64,000 nt of DNA, taken from the NCBI GenBank assembly GCA_028571685.1, contig CM053146.1:17891431-17955430 (forward strand), in the 5' to 3' direction. The translations under genes were made by a program, and so were the position numbers. The notes beneath the pieces were generated by a model that saw only the letters and a list, made by a program, of their open reading frames with translations, was not told the origin of the DNA and searched no databases. This DNA comes from Heterohyrax brucei. Lineage: Eukaryota; Chordata; Mammalia; Hyracoidea; Procaviidae. Below are positions 10,432-24,574 of this stretch, one piece after another (the first letter of the stretch is position 1; every line of letters begins with the position of its first letter).

Positions 10432-13383
10432 AGAAACAAGCGAAAGTACACAGTGATTCATCTACCTAGAAAAGTTACAGAGGTTTACACAGAGAATTCC
10501 AAGAATAAGTACAAGAAAATAAGAGAGACTTAGAAAACTGGTAAAACCTACATTGTTGATAGAGTTGGGAGTACTTAGCACTGTGAAAACAGCACTTTCG
10601 CCGAAGGAAATTTAGTTCTCTAAGTCCGTGAAACAGTGAACAGAGAATGTATGAGTTTCTCAAGTTTGGTAACTGATAGAAACAAGCGAAAGTACACAGT
10701 GATTCATCTACCTAGAAAAGTTACAGAGGTTTACACAGAGAATTCCAAGGATAAGTACAAGAAAATAAGAGAGACTTAGAAAACTGGTAAAACCTACATT
10801 GTTGATAGAGTTGGGAGTACTTAGCACTGTGAAAACAGCACTTTCGCCGAAGGAAATTTAGTTCTCTAATTCCGTGAAACAGTGAACAGAGAATGTATGA
10901 GTTTCTCAAGTTTGGTAACAGATAGAAACAAGAGAAAGTACACAGTGATTCATCTACCTAGAAAAGTTACAGAGGTTTATACAGAGAATTCCAAGGATAA
11001 GTACAAGAAAATAAGAGAGACTTAGAAAACTGGTAAAACCTACATTGTTGATAGAGTTGGGAGTACTTAGCACTGTGAAAGCAGCACTTTCCCAGAAAGA
11101 AATCTCCTTCTCTAACACTGGGAAACAGTGAACAGAGAATGTATGTGTTTCTCAAGATTGGTAACAGATAGGAACAAGAGAAAGTACACAGTGATTCATC
11201 TACATAGAGAAGTTAAAGAGGTTTACACAGAGAATTCCAAGGATAAGTACAAGAAAATAAGAGAGACTTAGAAAACTGGTAAAACCTACATTGTTGATAG
11301 AGTTGGGAGTACTTAGCACTGTGAAAACAGCACTTTCGCTGAAGGAAATTTAGTTCTCTAAGTCCGTGAAACAGTGAACAGAGAATGTATGAGTTTCTCA
11401 AGTTTGGTAACAGATAGAAACAAGCGAAAGTACACAGTGATTCATCTACCTAGAAAAGTTACAGAGGTTTACACAGAGAATTCCAAGAATAAGTACAAGA
11501 AAATAAGAGAGACTTAGAAAACTGGTAAAACCTACATTGTTGATAGAGTTGGGAGTACTTAGCACTGTGAAAACAGCACTTTCGCCGAAGGAAATTTAGT
11601 TCTCTAAGTCCGTGAAACAGTTAACAGAGAATGTATGAGTTTCTCAAGTTTGGTAACAGATAGAAACAAGCGAAAGTACACAGTGATTCATCTACCTAGA
11701 AAAGTTACAGAGGTTTACACAGAGAATTCCAAAGGCAAGTACAAGAAAATAAGAGAGACTTAGAAAACTGGTAAAACCTACATTGTTCATAGAGTTGGGA
11801 GTACTTAGCACTGTGAAAACAGCACTTTCCCCGAAAGAAATTTAGTTCTCTAAGTCCGTGAAACAGTGAACAGAGAATGTATGAGTTTCTCAAGATTGGT
11901 AACAGATAAAAACAAGAGAAAGTACACAGTGATTCATCTACCTAGACAAGTTACAGAGGTTTACACAGAGAAAACCAAGTATAAGTACAAGAAAATAAGA
12001 GAGACTCAGAAAACTGGTAAAACCTACATTGTTGATAGAGTTGGGAGTACTTAGCACTGTGAAAACAGCACTTTCGCAGAAAGAAATCTACTTCTCTAAG
12101 ACTGGGAAACAGTGAACAGAGAATGTATGAGTTTCTCAAGATTGGTAACAGATAGAAACAAGAGAAAGTACACAGTGATTCATCTACATAGAGAAGTTAC
12201 AGAGGTTTACACAGAGAATTCCAAGTATAAGTACAAGAAAATAAGAGAGACTTAGAAAACTGGTAAAACCTACATTGTTGATAGAGTTGGGAGTACTTAG
12301 CACTGTGAAAACAGCACTTTCGCCGAAGGAAATTTAGTTCTCTAAGTCCGTGAAACAGTGAACAGAGAATGTATGAGTTTCTCAAGTTTGGTAACAGATA
12401 GAAACAAGCGAAAGTACACAGTGATTCATCTACCTAGAAAAGTTACAGAGGTTTACACAGAGAATTCCAAGGATAAGTACAAGAAAATAAGAGAGACTTA
12501 GAAAACTGGTAAAACCTACATTGTTGATAGAGTTGGGAGTACTTAGCACTGTGAAAACAGTACTTTCGCCAAAGGAAATTTAGTTCTCTAAGTCCGTGAA
12601 ACAGTGAACAGAGAATGTATGAGTTTCTCAAGTTTGGTAACAGATAGAAACAAGAGAAAGTACACAGTGATTCACCTACCTAGAAAAGTTACAGAGGTTT
12701 ACACAGAGAATTCCCAGTATAAGTACAAGAAAATGAGAGAGACTTAGAAAACTGGTAAAACCTACATTGTTGATAGAGTTGGGAGTACTTAGCACTGTGA
12801 AAACAGCAATTTCGCCGACAGAAATTTAGTTCTCTAAGTCCGTGAAACAGTGAACAGAGAATGTATGAGTTTCTCAAGTTTGGTAACCGATAGAAACAAG
12901 CGAAAGTACACAGTGATTCATCTACCTAGAAAAGCTACAGAGGTTTACACAGAGAAAACCAAGTATAAGTACAAGAAAATAAGAGAGACTTAGAAAACTG
13001 GTAAAACCTACATTGTTGATAGAGTTGGGAGTACTTAGCACTGTGAAAACAGCACTTTCGCAGAAAGAAATCTACTTCTCTAAGACTGGGAAACAGTGAA
13101 CAGAGAATGTATGAGTTTCTCAAGATTGGTAACAGATAGAAACAAGAGAAAGTACACAGTGATTCATCTACCTAGAGAAGTTACAGAGGTTTACACAGAG
13201 AATTCCAAGTATAAGTACAAGAAAATAAGAGAGACTTAGAAAACTGGTAAAACCTACATTGTTGATAGAGTTGGGAGTACTTAGCACTGTGAAAACAGCA
13301 CTTTCGCCGAAGGAAATTTAGTTCTCTAAGTCCGTGAAACAGTGAACGGAGAACGTATGAGTTTCTCAAGTTTGGTAACACAT
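10432..13383 (+). repeat. 12-unit higher-order block, first tandem copy (2,952 bp)
   Basis: This is twelve units of 246 bp followed immediately by a second copy. Marker variants include GGTAACTGATAG, CTAATTCCGTG, GTTTATACAGAG with GAAAGCAGCAC, GAATGTATGTG, ATTCCAAAGGCAAG and GGTAACCGATAG. Each reappears exactly 2,952 bp later, and I found no difference between the copies in the places compared. The block contains recognisable pieces of the 21-unit block (for example the CAATTTCGCCGAC unit), so it was probably assembled from it. Confidence 0.88.
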
Positions 13384-16335
13384 AGAAACAAGCGAAAGTA
13401 CACAGTGATTCATCTACCTAGAAAAGTTACAGAGGTTTACACAGAGAATTCCAAGAATAAGTACAAGAAAATAAGAGAGACTTAGAAAACTGGTAAAACC
13501 TACATTGTTGATAGAGTTGGGAGTACTTAGCACTGTGAAAACAGCACTTTCGCCGAAGGAAATTTAGTTCTCTAAGTCCGTGAAACAGTGAACAGAGAAT
13601 GTATGAGTTTCTCAAGTTTGGTAACTGATAGAAACAAGCGAAAGTACACAGTGATTCATCTACCTAGAAAAGTTACAGAGGTTTACACAGAGAATTCCAA
13701 GGATAAGTACAAGAAAATAAGAGAGACTTAGAAAACTGGTAAAACCTACATTGTTGATAGAGTTGGGAGTACTTAGCACTGTGAAAACAGCACTTTCGCC
13801 GAAGGAAATTTAGTTCTCTAATTCCGTGAAACAGTGAACAGAGAATGTATGAGTTTCTCAAGTTTGGTAACAGATAGAAACAAGAGAAAGTACACAGTGA
13901 TTCATCTACCTAGAAAAGTTACAGAGGTTTATACAGAGAATTCCAAGGATAAGTACAAGAAAATAAGAGAGACTTAGAAAACTGGTAAAACCTACATTGT
14001 TGATAGAGTTGGGAGTACTTAGCACTGTGAAAGCAGCACTTTCCCAGAAAGAAATCTCCTTCTCTAACACTGGGAAACAGTGAACAGAGAATGTATGTGT
14101 TTCTCAAGATTGGTAACAGATAGGAACAAGAGAAAGTACACAGTGATTCATCTACATAGAGAAGTTAAAGAGGTTTACACAGAGAATTCCAAGGATAAGT
14201 ACAAGAAAATAAGAGAGACTTAGAAAACTGGTAAAACCTACATTGTTGATAGAGTTGGGAGTACTTAGCACTGTGAAAACAGCACTTTCGCTGAAGGAAA
14301 TTTAGTTCTCTAAGTCCGTGAAACAGTGAACAGAGAATGTATGAGTTTCTCAAGTTTGGTAACAGATAGAAACAAGCGAAAGTACACAGTGATTCATCTA
14401 CCTAGAAAAGTTACAGAGGTTTACACAGAGAATTCCAAGAATAAGTACAAGAAAATAAGAGAGACTTAGAAAACTGGTAAAACCTACATTGTTGATAGAG
14501 TTGGGAGTACTTAGCACTGTGAAAACAGCACTTTCGCCGAAGGAAATTTAGTTCTCTAAGTCCGTGAAACAGTTAACAGAGAATGTATGAGTTTCTCAAG
14601 TTTGGTAACAGATAGAAACAAGCGAAAGTACACAGTGATTCATCTACCTAGAAAAGTTACAGAGGTTTACACAGAGAATTCCAAAGGCAAGTACAAGAAA
14701 ATAAGAGAGACTTAGAAAACTGGTAAAACCTACATTGTTCATAGAGTTGGGAGTACTTAGCACTGTGAAAACAGCACTTTCCCCGAAAGAAATTTAGTTC
14801 TCTAAGTCCGTGAAACAGTGAACAGAGAATGTATGAGTTTCTCAAGATTGGTAACAGATAAAAACAAGAGAAAGTACACAGTGATTCATCTACCTAGACA
14901 AGTTACAGAGGTTTACACAGAGAAAACCAAGTATAAGTACAAGAAAATAAGAGAGACTCAGAAAACTGGTAAAACCTACATTGTTGATAGAGTTGGGAGT
15001 ACTTAGCACTGTGAAAACAGCACTTTCGCAGAAAGAAATCTACTTCTCTAAGACTGGGAAACAGTGAACAGAGAATGTATGAGTTTCTCAAGATTGGTAA
15101 CAGATAGAAACAAGAGAAAGTACACAGTGATTCATCTACATAGAGAAGTTACAGAGGTTTACACAGAGAATTCCAAGTATAAGTACAAGAAAATAAGAGA
15201 GACTTAGAAAACTGGTAAAACCTACATTGTTGATAGAGTTGGGAGTACTTAGCACTGTGAAAACAGCACTTTCGCCGAAGGAAATTTAGTTCTCTAAGTC
15301 CGTGAAACAGTGAACAGAGAATGTATGAGTTTCTCAAGTTTGGTAACAGATAGAAACAAGCGAAAGTACACAGTGATTCATCTACCTAGAAAAGTTACAG
15401 AGGTTTACACAGAGAATTCCAAGGATAAGTACAAGAAAATAAGAGAGACTTAGAAAACTGGTAAAACCTACATTGTTGATAGAGTTGGGAGTACTTAGCA
15501 CTGTGAAAACAGTACTTTCGCCAAAGGAAATTTAGTTCTCTAAGTCCGTGAAACAGTGAACAGAGAATGTATGAGTTTCTCAAGTTTGGTAACAGATAGA
15601 AACAAGAGAAAGTACACAGTGATTCACCTACCTAGAAAAGTTACAGAGGTTTACACAGAGAATTCCCAGTATAAGTACAAGAAAATGAGAGAGACTTAGA
15701 AAACTGGTAAAACCTACATTGTTGATAGAGTTGGGAGTACTTAGCACTGTGAAAACAGCAATTTCGCCGACAGAAATTTAGTTCTCTAAGTCCGTGAAAC
15801 AGTGAACAGAGAATGTATGAGTTTCTCAAGTTTGGTAACCGATAGAAACAAGCGAAAGTACACAGTGATTCATCTACCTAGAAAAGCTACAGAGGTTTAC
15901 ACAGAGAAAACCAAGTATAAGTACAAGAAAATAAGAGAGACTTAGAAAACTGGTAAAACCTACATTGTTGATAGAGTTGGGAGTACTTAGCACTGTGAAA
16001 ACAGCACTTTCGCAGAAAGAAATCTACTTCTCTAAGACTGGGAAACAGTGAACAGAGAATGTATGAGTTTCTCAAGATTGGTAACAGATAGAAACAAGAG
16101 AAAGTACACAGTGATTCATCTACCTAGAGAAGTTACAGAGGTTTACACAGAGAATTCCAAGTATAAGTACAAGAAAATAAGAGAGACTTAGAAAACTGGT
16201 AAAACCTACATTGTTGATAGAGTTGGGAGTACTTAGCACTGTGAAAACAGCACTTTCGCCGAAGGAAATTTAGTTCTCTAAGTCCGTGAAACAGTGAACG
16301 GAGAACGTATGAGTTTCTCAAGTTTGGTAACACAT
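13384..16335 (+). repeat. 12-unit higher-order block, second tandem copy
   Basis: This is the second copy of the 2,952-bp block, joined directly to the first with no extra bases. It ends with GAACGGAGAACG and TAACACATAG, as the first does. Near-identity over almost 3 kb in a satellite points to a very recent duplication or to an assembly duplication; the sequence alone does not separate these. Confidence 0.88.
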
Positions 16336-17310
16336 AGAAACAAGCGAAAGTACACAGTGATTCATCTACCTAGAAAAGTTACATAGGCTTACACAGAGAA
16401 TTCCAAGGGTAAGTACAAGAAAATAAGAGAGACTTAGAAAACTGGTAAAACCTACATTGTTCATAGAGTTGGGAGTACTTAGCACTGTGAAAACAGCACT
16501 CTCCCCGAAAGAAATTTAGTTCTCTAAGTCCGTGAAACAGTGAACAGAGAATGTATGAGTTTCTCAAGTTTGGTAACAGATAGAAACAAGCGAAAGTACA
16601 CAGTGATTCATCTACCTAGAAAAGTTACAGAGGTTTACACAGAGAATTCCAAGTATAAGTACAAGAAAATAAGAGAGACTTAGAAAACTGGTAAAACCTA
16701 CATTGTTGATAGAGTTGGGAGTACTTAGCACTGTGAAAACAGCACTTTCGCCGAAGGAAATTTAGTTCTCTAAGTCCGTGAAACAGTGAACAGAGAATGT
16801 ATGAGTTTCTCAAGTTTGGTAACAGATAGAAACAAGCGAAAGTACACAGTAATTCATCTATCTAGAAAAGTTACAGAGGTTTACACAGAGAATTCCAAGG
16901 ATAAGTACAAGAAAATAAGAGAGATTTAGAAAACTGGTAAAACCTACATTGTTCATAGAGTTCGGAGTACTTAGCACTGTGAAAACAGCACTTTCGCAGA
17001 AAGAAATCTACTTCTCTAACACTGGGAAACAGTGAACAGAGAATGTATGAGTTTCTCAAGATTGGTAACAGATAGAAACAAGAGAAAGTACACAGTGATT
17101 CATCTACCTAGAAAAGTTACAGAGGTTTACGCAGAGAATCCAAGGATAAGTACAAGAAAATAAGAGAGACTTAGAAAACTGGTAAAACCTACATTGTTCA
17201 TAGAGTTGGGAGTACTTAGCACTGTGAAAACAGTACTTTTGCCGAAAGAAATTTAGTTCTCTAAGTCCGTGAAACAGTGAACAGAGAATGTATGAGTTTC
17301 TCAAGTTTGG
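16050..17310 (+). repeat. Segment copied at 18017-19277 (8-unit step), copy 1
   Basis: About 1.26 kb here recurs 1,967 bp downstream (8 x 246 minus 1). Markers are TTACATAGGCTTAC, CACTCTCCCCGAAAG, CATCTATCTAGAAAAG, GAGTTCGGAGTAC and TTTACGCAGAGAATCC. The last is a 1-bp deletion relative to GAGAATTCC and explains the odd step. Upstream and downstream the two copies diverge to different unit classes, so only part of the 8-unit period is truly repeated. Confidence 0.8.
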
Positions 17311-18016
17311 TAACAGATAGAAACAAGAGAAAGTACACAGTGATTCACCTACCTAGAAAAGTTACAGAGGTTTACACAGAGAATTCCCAGTATAAGTACA
17401 AGAAAATGAGAGAGACTTAGAAAACTGGTAAAACCTACATTGTTGATAGAGTTGGGAGTACTTAGCACTGTGAAAACAGCAATTTCGCCGACGGAAATTT
17501 AGTTCTCTAAGTCCGTGAAACAGTGAACAGAGAATGTATGAGTTTCTCAAGTTTGGTAACAGATAGAAACAAGCGAAAGTACACAGTGATTCATCTACCT
17601 AGAAAAGCTACAGAGGTTTACACAGAGAAAACCAAGTATAAGTACAAGAAAATAAGAGGGACTTAGAAAACTGGTAAAACCTACATTGTTGATAGAGTTG
17701 GGAGTACTTAGCACTGTAAACACAGCACTTTCGCAGAAAGAAATCTACTTCTCTAAGACTGGGAAACAGTGAACAGAGAATGTATGAGTTTCTCAAGATT
17801 GGTAACAGATAGAAACAAGCGAAAGTACACAGTGATTCATCTACCTAGAAAAGTTACAGAGGTTTACACAGAGAAAACCAAGGATAAGTACAAGAAAATA
17901 AGAGAGACTTAGAAAACTGGTAAAACCTACATTGTTGATAGAGTTGGGAGTACTTAGGACTGTGAAAACAGCACTTTCGCAGAAAGAAGTCTACTTCTCT
18001 AAGACTGGGATACAGT

Positions 18017-19277
18017 GAACAGAGAATGTATGAGTTTCTCAAGATTGGTAACAGATAGAAACAAGAGAAAGTACACAGTGATTCATCTACCTAGAGAAGT
18101 TACAGAGGTTTACACAGAGAATTTCAAGTATAAGTACAAGAAAATAAGAGAGACTTAGAAAACTGGTAAAACCTACATTGTTGATAGAGTTGGGAGTACT
18201 TAGCACTGTGAAAACAGCACTTTCGCCGAAGGAAATTTAGTTCTCTAAGTCCGTGAAACAGTGAACGGAGAACGTATGAGTTTCTCAAGTTTGGTAACAC
18301 ATAGAAACAAGCGAAAGTACACAGTGATTCATCTACCTAGAAAAGTTACATAGGCTTACACAGAGAATTCCAAGGGTAAGTACAAGAAAATAAGAGAGAC
18401 TTAGAAAACTGGTAAAACCTACATTGTTCATAGAGTTGGGAGTACTTAGCACTGTGAAAACAGCACTCTCCCCGAAAGAAATTTAGTTCTCTAAGTCCGT
18501 GAAACAGTGAACAGAGAATGTATGAGTTTCTCAAGTTTGGTAACAGATAGAAACAAGCGAAAGTACACAGTGATTCATCTACCTAGAAAAGTTACAGAGG
18601 TTTACACAGAGAATTCCAAGTATAAGTACAAGAAAATAAGAGAGACTTAGAAAACTGGTAAAACCTACATTGTTGATAGAGTTGGGAGTACTTAGCACTG
18701 TGAAAACAGCACTTTCGCCGAAGGAAATTTAGTTCTCTAAGTCCGTGAAACAGTGAACAGAGAATGTATGAGTTTCTCAAGTTTGGTAACAGATAGAAAC
18801 AAGCGAAAGTACACAGTGATTCATCTATCTAGAAAAGTTACAGAGGTTTACACAGAGAATTCCAAGGATAAGTACAAGAAAATAAGAGAGATTTAGAAAA
18901 CTGGTAAAACCTACATTGTTCATAGAGTTCGGAGTACTTAGCACTGTGAAAACAGCACTTTCGCAGAAAGAAATCTACTTCTCTAACACTGGGAAACAGT
19001 GAACAGAGAATGTATGAGTTTCTCAAGATTGGTAACAGATAGAAACAAGAGAAAGTACACAGTGATTCATCTACCTAGAAAAGTTACAGAGGTTTACGCA
19101 GAGAATCCAAGGATAAGTACAAGAAAATAAGAGAGACTTAGAAAACTGGTAAAACCTACATTGTTCATAGAGTTGGGAGTACTTAGCACTGTGAAAACAG
19201 TACTTTTGCCGAAAGAAATTTAGTTCTCTAAGTCCGTGAAACAGTGAACAGAGAATGTATGAGTTTCTCAAGATTGG
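18017..19277 (+). repeat. Segment copied from 16050-17310, copy 2
   Basis: This is the second copy at an offset of 1,967 bp, carrying all the markers of the first, with one noted difference (GAGAATTTCAAG near 18117 against GAGAATTCCAAG). Between the copies (about 17.31-18.02 kb) lie units with AAAATGAGAGAG, AAATAAGAGGGAC and TTAGGACTGTG that resemble pieces of the 21-unit block. After 19277 the sequence enters copy 3 of that block. Confidence 0.8.
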
Positions 19278-19420
19278 TAACAGATAGAAATAAGAGAAAG
19301 TACACAGTGATTCATCTACCTAGAAAAGTTACAGAGGTTTACACAGAGAAAACCAAGGATAAGTACAAGAAAATAAGAGAGACTTAGAAAACTGGTAAAA
19401 CCTACATTGTTGATAGAGTT

Positions 19421-22400
19421 GGGAGTACTTAGGACTGTGAAAACAGCACTTTCGCAGAAAGAAGTCTACTTCTCTAAGACTGGGAAACAGTGAACAGAGA
19501 ATGTATGAGTTTCTCAAGATTGGTAACAGATAGAAACAAGAGAAAGTACACAGTGATTCATCTACCTAGAGAAGTTACAGAGGTTTACACAGAGAATTCC
19601 AAGTATAAGTACAAGAAAATAAGAGAGACTTAGAAAACTGGTAAAACCTACATTGTTGAAAGACTTGGGAGTACTTAGCACTGTGAAAACAGAACTTTCA
19701 CCGAAGGAAATTTAGTTCTCTAAGTCCGTGAAACAGTGAACAGAGAATGTATGAGTTTCTCCAGTTTGGTAACAGATAGAAACAAGCGAAAGTACACAGT
19801 GATTCATCTACCTAGAAAAGTTACAGAGGTTTACACAGAGAATTCCAAGGATAAGTACAAGAAAATAAGAGAGACTTAGAAAACTGGTAAAACCTACATT
19901 GTTGATAGAGTTGGGAGTACTTAGCACTGTGAAAACAGCACTTTCGCCGAAGGAAAGTTAGTTCTCTAAGTCAGTGAAACAGTGAACAGAGAATGTATGA
20001 GTTTCTCAAGTTTGGTAACAGATAGAAACAAGCGAAAGTACACAGTGATTCATCTACCTAGAAAAGTTACAGAAGTTTACAAAGAGAATTCCAAGGATAA
20101 GTACAAGAAAATAAGAGAGACTTAGAAAACTGGTAAAACCTACATTGTTGATAGAGTTGGGAGTACTTAGCACTGTGAAAACAGCACTTTCGCCGAAGGA
20201 AATTTAGTTCTCTAAGTCCGTGAAACAGTGAACAGAGAATGTATGAGTTTCTCAAGTTTGGTAACAGATAGAAACAAGCGAAAGTACACAGTGATTCATC
20301 TAGCTAGAAAAGTTACAGAGGTTTACACAGAGAATTCCAAGGATAAGTACAAGAAAATAAGAGAGATTTAGAAAACTGGTAAAACCTACATTGTTGATAG
20401 AGTTGGGAGTACTTAGCACTGTGAAAACAGCACTTTCGCCGAAGGAAATTTAGTTCTCTAAGTCCGTGAAACAGTGAACGGAGAACGTATGAGATTCTCA
20501 AGTTTGGTAACACATAGAAACAAGCGAAAGTACACAGTGATTCATCTACCTAGAAAAGTTACAGAGGCTTACACAGAGAATTCCAAGGATAAGTACAAGA
20601 AAATAAGAGAGACTTAGAAAACTGGTAAAACCTACATTGTTCATAGAGTTGGGAGTACTTAGCACTATGAAAACAGCACTTTCCCCGAAAGAAATTTAGT
20701 TCTCTAAGACCGTGAAACAGTGAACAGAGAATGTATGAGTATCTCAAGATTGGTAACAGATAGAAACAAGAGAAAGTACACAGTGATTCATCTACCTAGA
20801 CAAGTTACAGAGGTTTACACAGAGAAAACCAAGTATAGGTACAAGAAAATAAGAGAGACTCAGAAAACTGGTAAAACCTACATTGTTGATAGAGTTGGGA
20901 GTACTTAGCACTGTAAAAACAGCACTTTCGCAGAAAGAAGTCTACTTCTCTAAGACTGGGAAACAGAGAACAGAGAATGTATGAGTTTCTCAAGATTGGT
21001 AACAGATAGAAACAAGCGAAAGTACACAGTGATTCATCTACCTAGAAAAGTTACAGAGGTTTACACAGAGAATTCCAAGGATAAGTACAAGAAAATAAGA
21101 GAGACTTAGAAAACTGGTAAAACCTACATTGTTGATAGAGTTGGGAGTACTTAGCACTGTGAAAACAGCACTTTCGCAGAAAGAAATCTACTTCTCTAAG
21201 ACTGGGAAACAGTGAACAGAGAATGTATGAGTTTCTCAAGTTTGGTAACAGATAGAAACAAGAGAAAGTACACAGTGATTCATCTACATAGAGAAGTTAA
21301 AGAGGTTTACACAGAGAATTCCAAGGATAAGTACAAGAAAATAAGAGAGACTTAGAAAACTGGTAAAACCTACATTGTTGATAGAGTTGGGAGTACTTAG
21401 CACTGTGAAAACAGCACTTTCGCTGAAGGAAATTTAGTTCTCTAAGTCCGTGAAACAGTGAACAGAGAATGTATGAGTTTCTCAAGTTTGGTAACAGATA
21501 GAAACAAGCGAAAGTACACAGTGATTCATCTACCTAGAAAAGTTACAGAGGTTTACACAGAGAATTCCAAGGATAAGTACAAGAAAATAAGAGAGACTTA
21601 GAAAACTGGTAAAACCTACATTGTTGATAGAGTTGGGAGTACTTAGCACTGTGAAAACACCACTTTCGCCGAAGGAAATTTAGTTCTCTAAGTCCGTGAA
21701 ACAGTTAACAGAGAATGTATGAGTTTCTCAAGTTTGGTAACAGATAGAAACAAGCGAACGTACACAGAGATTCATCTACCTAGAAAAGTTACAGAGGTTT
21801 ACACAGAGAATTCCAAGGGTAAGTACAAGAAAATAAGAGAGACTTAGAAAACTGGTAAAACCTACATTGTTCATAGAGTTGGGAGTACTTAGCACTGTGA
21901 AAACAGCACTTTCCCCGAAAGAAATTTAGTTCTCTAAGTCCGTGAAAGAGTGAACAGAGAATGTATGAGTTTCTCAAGATTGGTAACAGATAGAAACAAG
22001 AGAAAGTACACAGTGATTCATCTACATAGAGAAGTTACAGAGGTTTACACAGAGAATTCCAAGTATAAGTACAAGAAAATAAGAGAGACTTAGAAAACTG
22101 GTAAAACCTACATTGTTGATAGAGTTGGGAGTACTTAGCACTGTGAAAACAGCACTTTCGCCGAAGGAAATTTAGTTCTCTAAGTCCGTGAAACAGTGAA
22201 CAGAGAATGTATGAGTTTCTCAAGTTTGGTAACAGATAGAAACAAGCGAAAGTACACAGTGATTCATCTACCTAGAAAAGTTACAGAGGTTTACACAGAG
22301 AATTCCAAGGATAAGTACAAGAAAATAAGAGAGACTTAGAAAACTGGTAAAACCTACATTGTTGATAGAGTTGGGAGTACTTAGCACTGTGAAAACAGTA

Positions 22401-24574
22401 CTTTCGCCGAAGGAAATTTAGTTCTCTAAGTCCGTGAAACAGTGAACAGAGAATGTATGAGTTTCTCAAGTTTGGTAACAGATAGAAACAAGAGAAAGTA
22501 CACAGTGATTCACCTACCTAGAAAAGTTACAGAGGTTTACACAGAGAATTCCCAGTATAAGTACAAGAAAATGAGAGAGACTTAGAAAACTGGTAAAACC
22601 TACATTGTTGATAGAGTTGGGAGTACTTAGCACTGTGAAAACAGCAATTTCGCCGACGGAAATTTAGTTCTCTAAGTCCGTGAAACAGTGAACAGAGAAT
22701 GTATGAGTTTCTCAAGTTTGGTAACAGATAGAAACAAGCGAAAGTACACAGTGATTCATCTACCTAGAAAAGCTACAGAGGTTTACACAGAGAAAACCAA
22801 GTATAAGTACAAGAAAATAAGAGGGACTTAGAAAACTGGTAAAACCTACATTGTTGATAGAGTTGGGAGTACTTAGCACTGTAAAAACAGCACTTTCGCA
22901 GAAAGAAATCTACTTCTCTAAGACTGGGAAACAGTGAACAGAGAATGCATGAGTTTCTCAAGATTGGTAACAGATAGAAACAAGAGAAAGTACACAGTGA
23001 TTCATCTACCCAGAGAAGTTACAGAAGTTTACATATAGAATTCCAAGTACAAGAAAATAAGAGAGACTTAGAAAACTGTTAAAACCTACATTGTTGATGG
23101 AGTTGGGAGTACTTAGCACTGTGAAAACAGCACTTTCGCCGAAAGAAATCTACTTCTCTAAGACTGAGAAACAGTGAACAGAGAATGTATGAGTTTCTCA
23201 AGATTGGTAACAGATAGAAACAAGAGAAAATACACAGTGATTCATCTACCTAGAGAAGTTACAGAAGTTTACACATAGAATTCCCAGGATAAGTACAAGA
23301 AAATAAGAGAGACTTAGAAAACTCGTAAAACCTGCAATGTGGATAGAGTTGGGAGTACTTAGCACTGTGAAAACAGCACTTTCGCAGAAAGAAATCTACT
23401 TCTCTAAGACTGGGAAACAGTGAACAGAGAATGTATGAGTTTCTCAAGATTGGTAACAGATAGAAACAAGAGAAAGTACACAGTGATTCATGTACCTAGA
23501 GAAGTTACACAAGTTTACACATAGAATTCCAAGTACAAGAAAATAAGAGAGACTTAGAAAACTGGTAAAACCTACATTGTTGATGGAGTTGGGAGTACTT
23601 AGCACTGTGAAAACAGCACTTTCACCGAAGGAAATTTAGTTCTCTAAGTCCGTGAAACAGTGAACAGAGAATGTACGAGTTTCTCAAGTTTGGTAACAGA
23701 TAGAAACAAGCGAAACAACACAGTGATTCATCTACCTAGAAAAGTTACAGAGGTTTACACAGAGAATTCCAAGGATAAGTACAAGAAAATAAGAGAGACT
23801 TAGAAAACTGGTAAAACCTACATTGTTGATAGAGTTGGGAGTACTTAGCACTGTGAAAACAGCACTTTCGCCCAAGGAAATTTAGTTCTCTAAGTCCGTG
23901 AAACAGTGAACAGAGAATGTATGAGTTTCTCAAGTTTGGTAACAGATAGAAACAACCGAAAGTACACAGTGATTCATCTACCTAGAAAAGTTACAGAGGT
24001 TTACACAGAGAATTCGAAGTATAAGTACAAGAAAATAAGAGAGACTTAGAAAACTGGTAAAACCTACATTGTTGATAGAGTTGGGAGTACTTAGCACTGT
24101 GGAAACAGCACTTTCGCCGAAGGAAATTTAGTTCTCTAAATCCGTGAAACAGTGAACCGAGAATGTATGAGTTTCTCAAGTTTGGTAACGGATGGAAACA
24201 AGCGAGAGTACACAGTGATTCATCTACCTAGAAAAGTTAAAGAGGTTTACACAGAGAATTCCAAGGATAAGTACAAGAAAATAAGAGAGACTTAGAAAAC
24301 TGATAAAACCTACATTGTTGATAGAGTTGGGAGTACTTAGCACTGTGAAAACAGTACTTTTGCAGAAAGAAATTTAGTTTTCTAAGTCCGTGAAACAGTG
24401 AAAAGAGAATGTAGCAGTTTCTAAAGATTGGTAACAGATAGAAATAAGAGAAAGTACACAGTGATTCATCTACCTAGAAAAGTTACAGAGGTTTACACAG
24501 AGAAAACCAAGGATAAGTACAAGAAAATAAGAGAGACTTAGAAAACTGGTAAAACCTACATTGTTGATAGAGTT
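19421..24574 (+). repeat. 21-unit higher-order block, copy 3 (5,154 bp)
   Basis: This copy is collinear with 1231-6384 at a constant 18,190-bp offset over its full length, with only scattered single-base differences (for example GAGAATGCATGAG near 22945 against GAGAATGTATGAG, GAAAACACCACT near 21655 against GAAAACAGCACT). Both 240-bp units are retained near 23045 and 23535. The constant offset across 5 kb shows that no unit was lost or gained in either copy since they separated. Confidence 0.85.
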
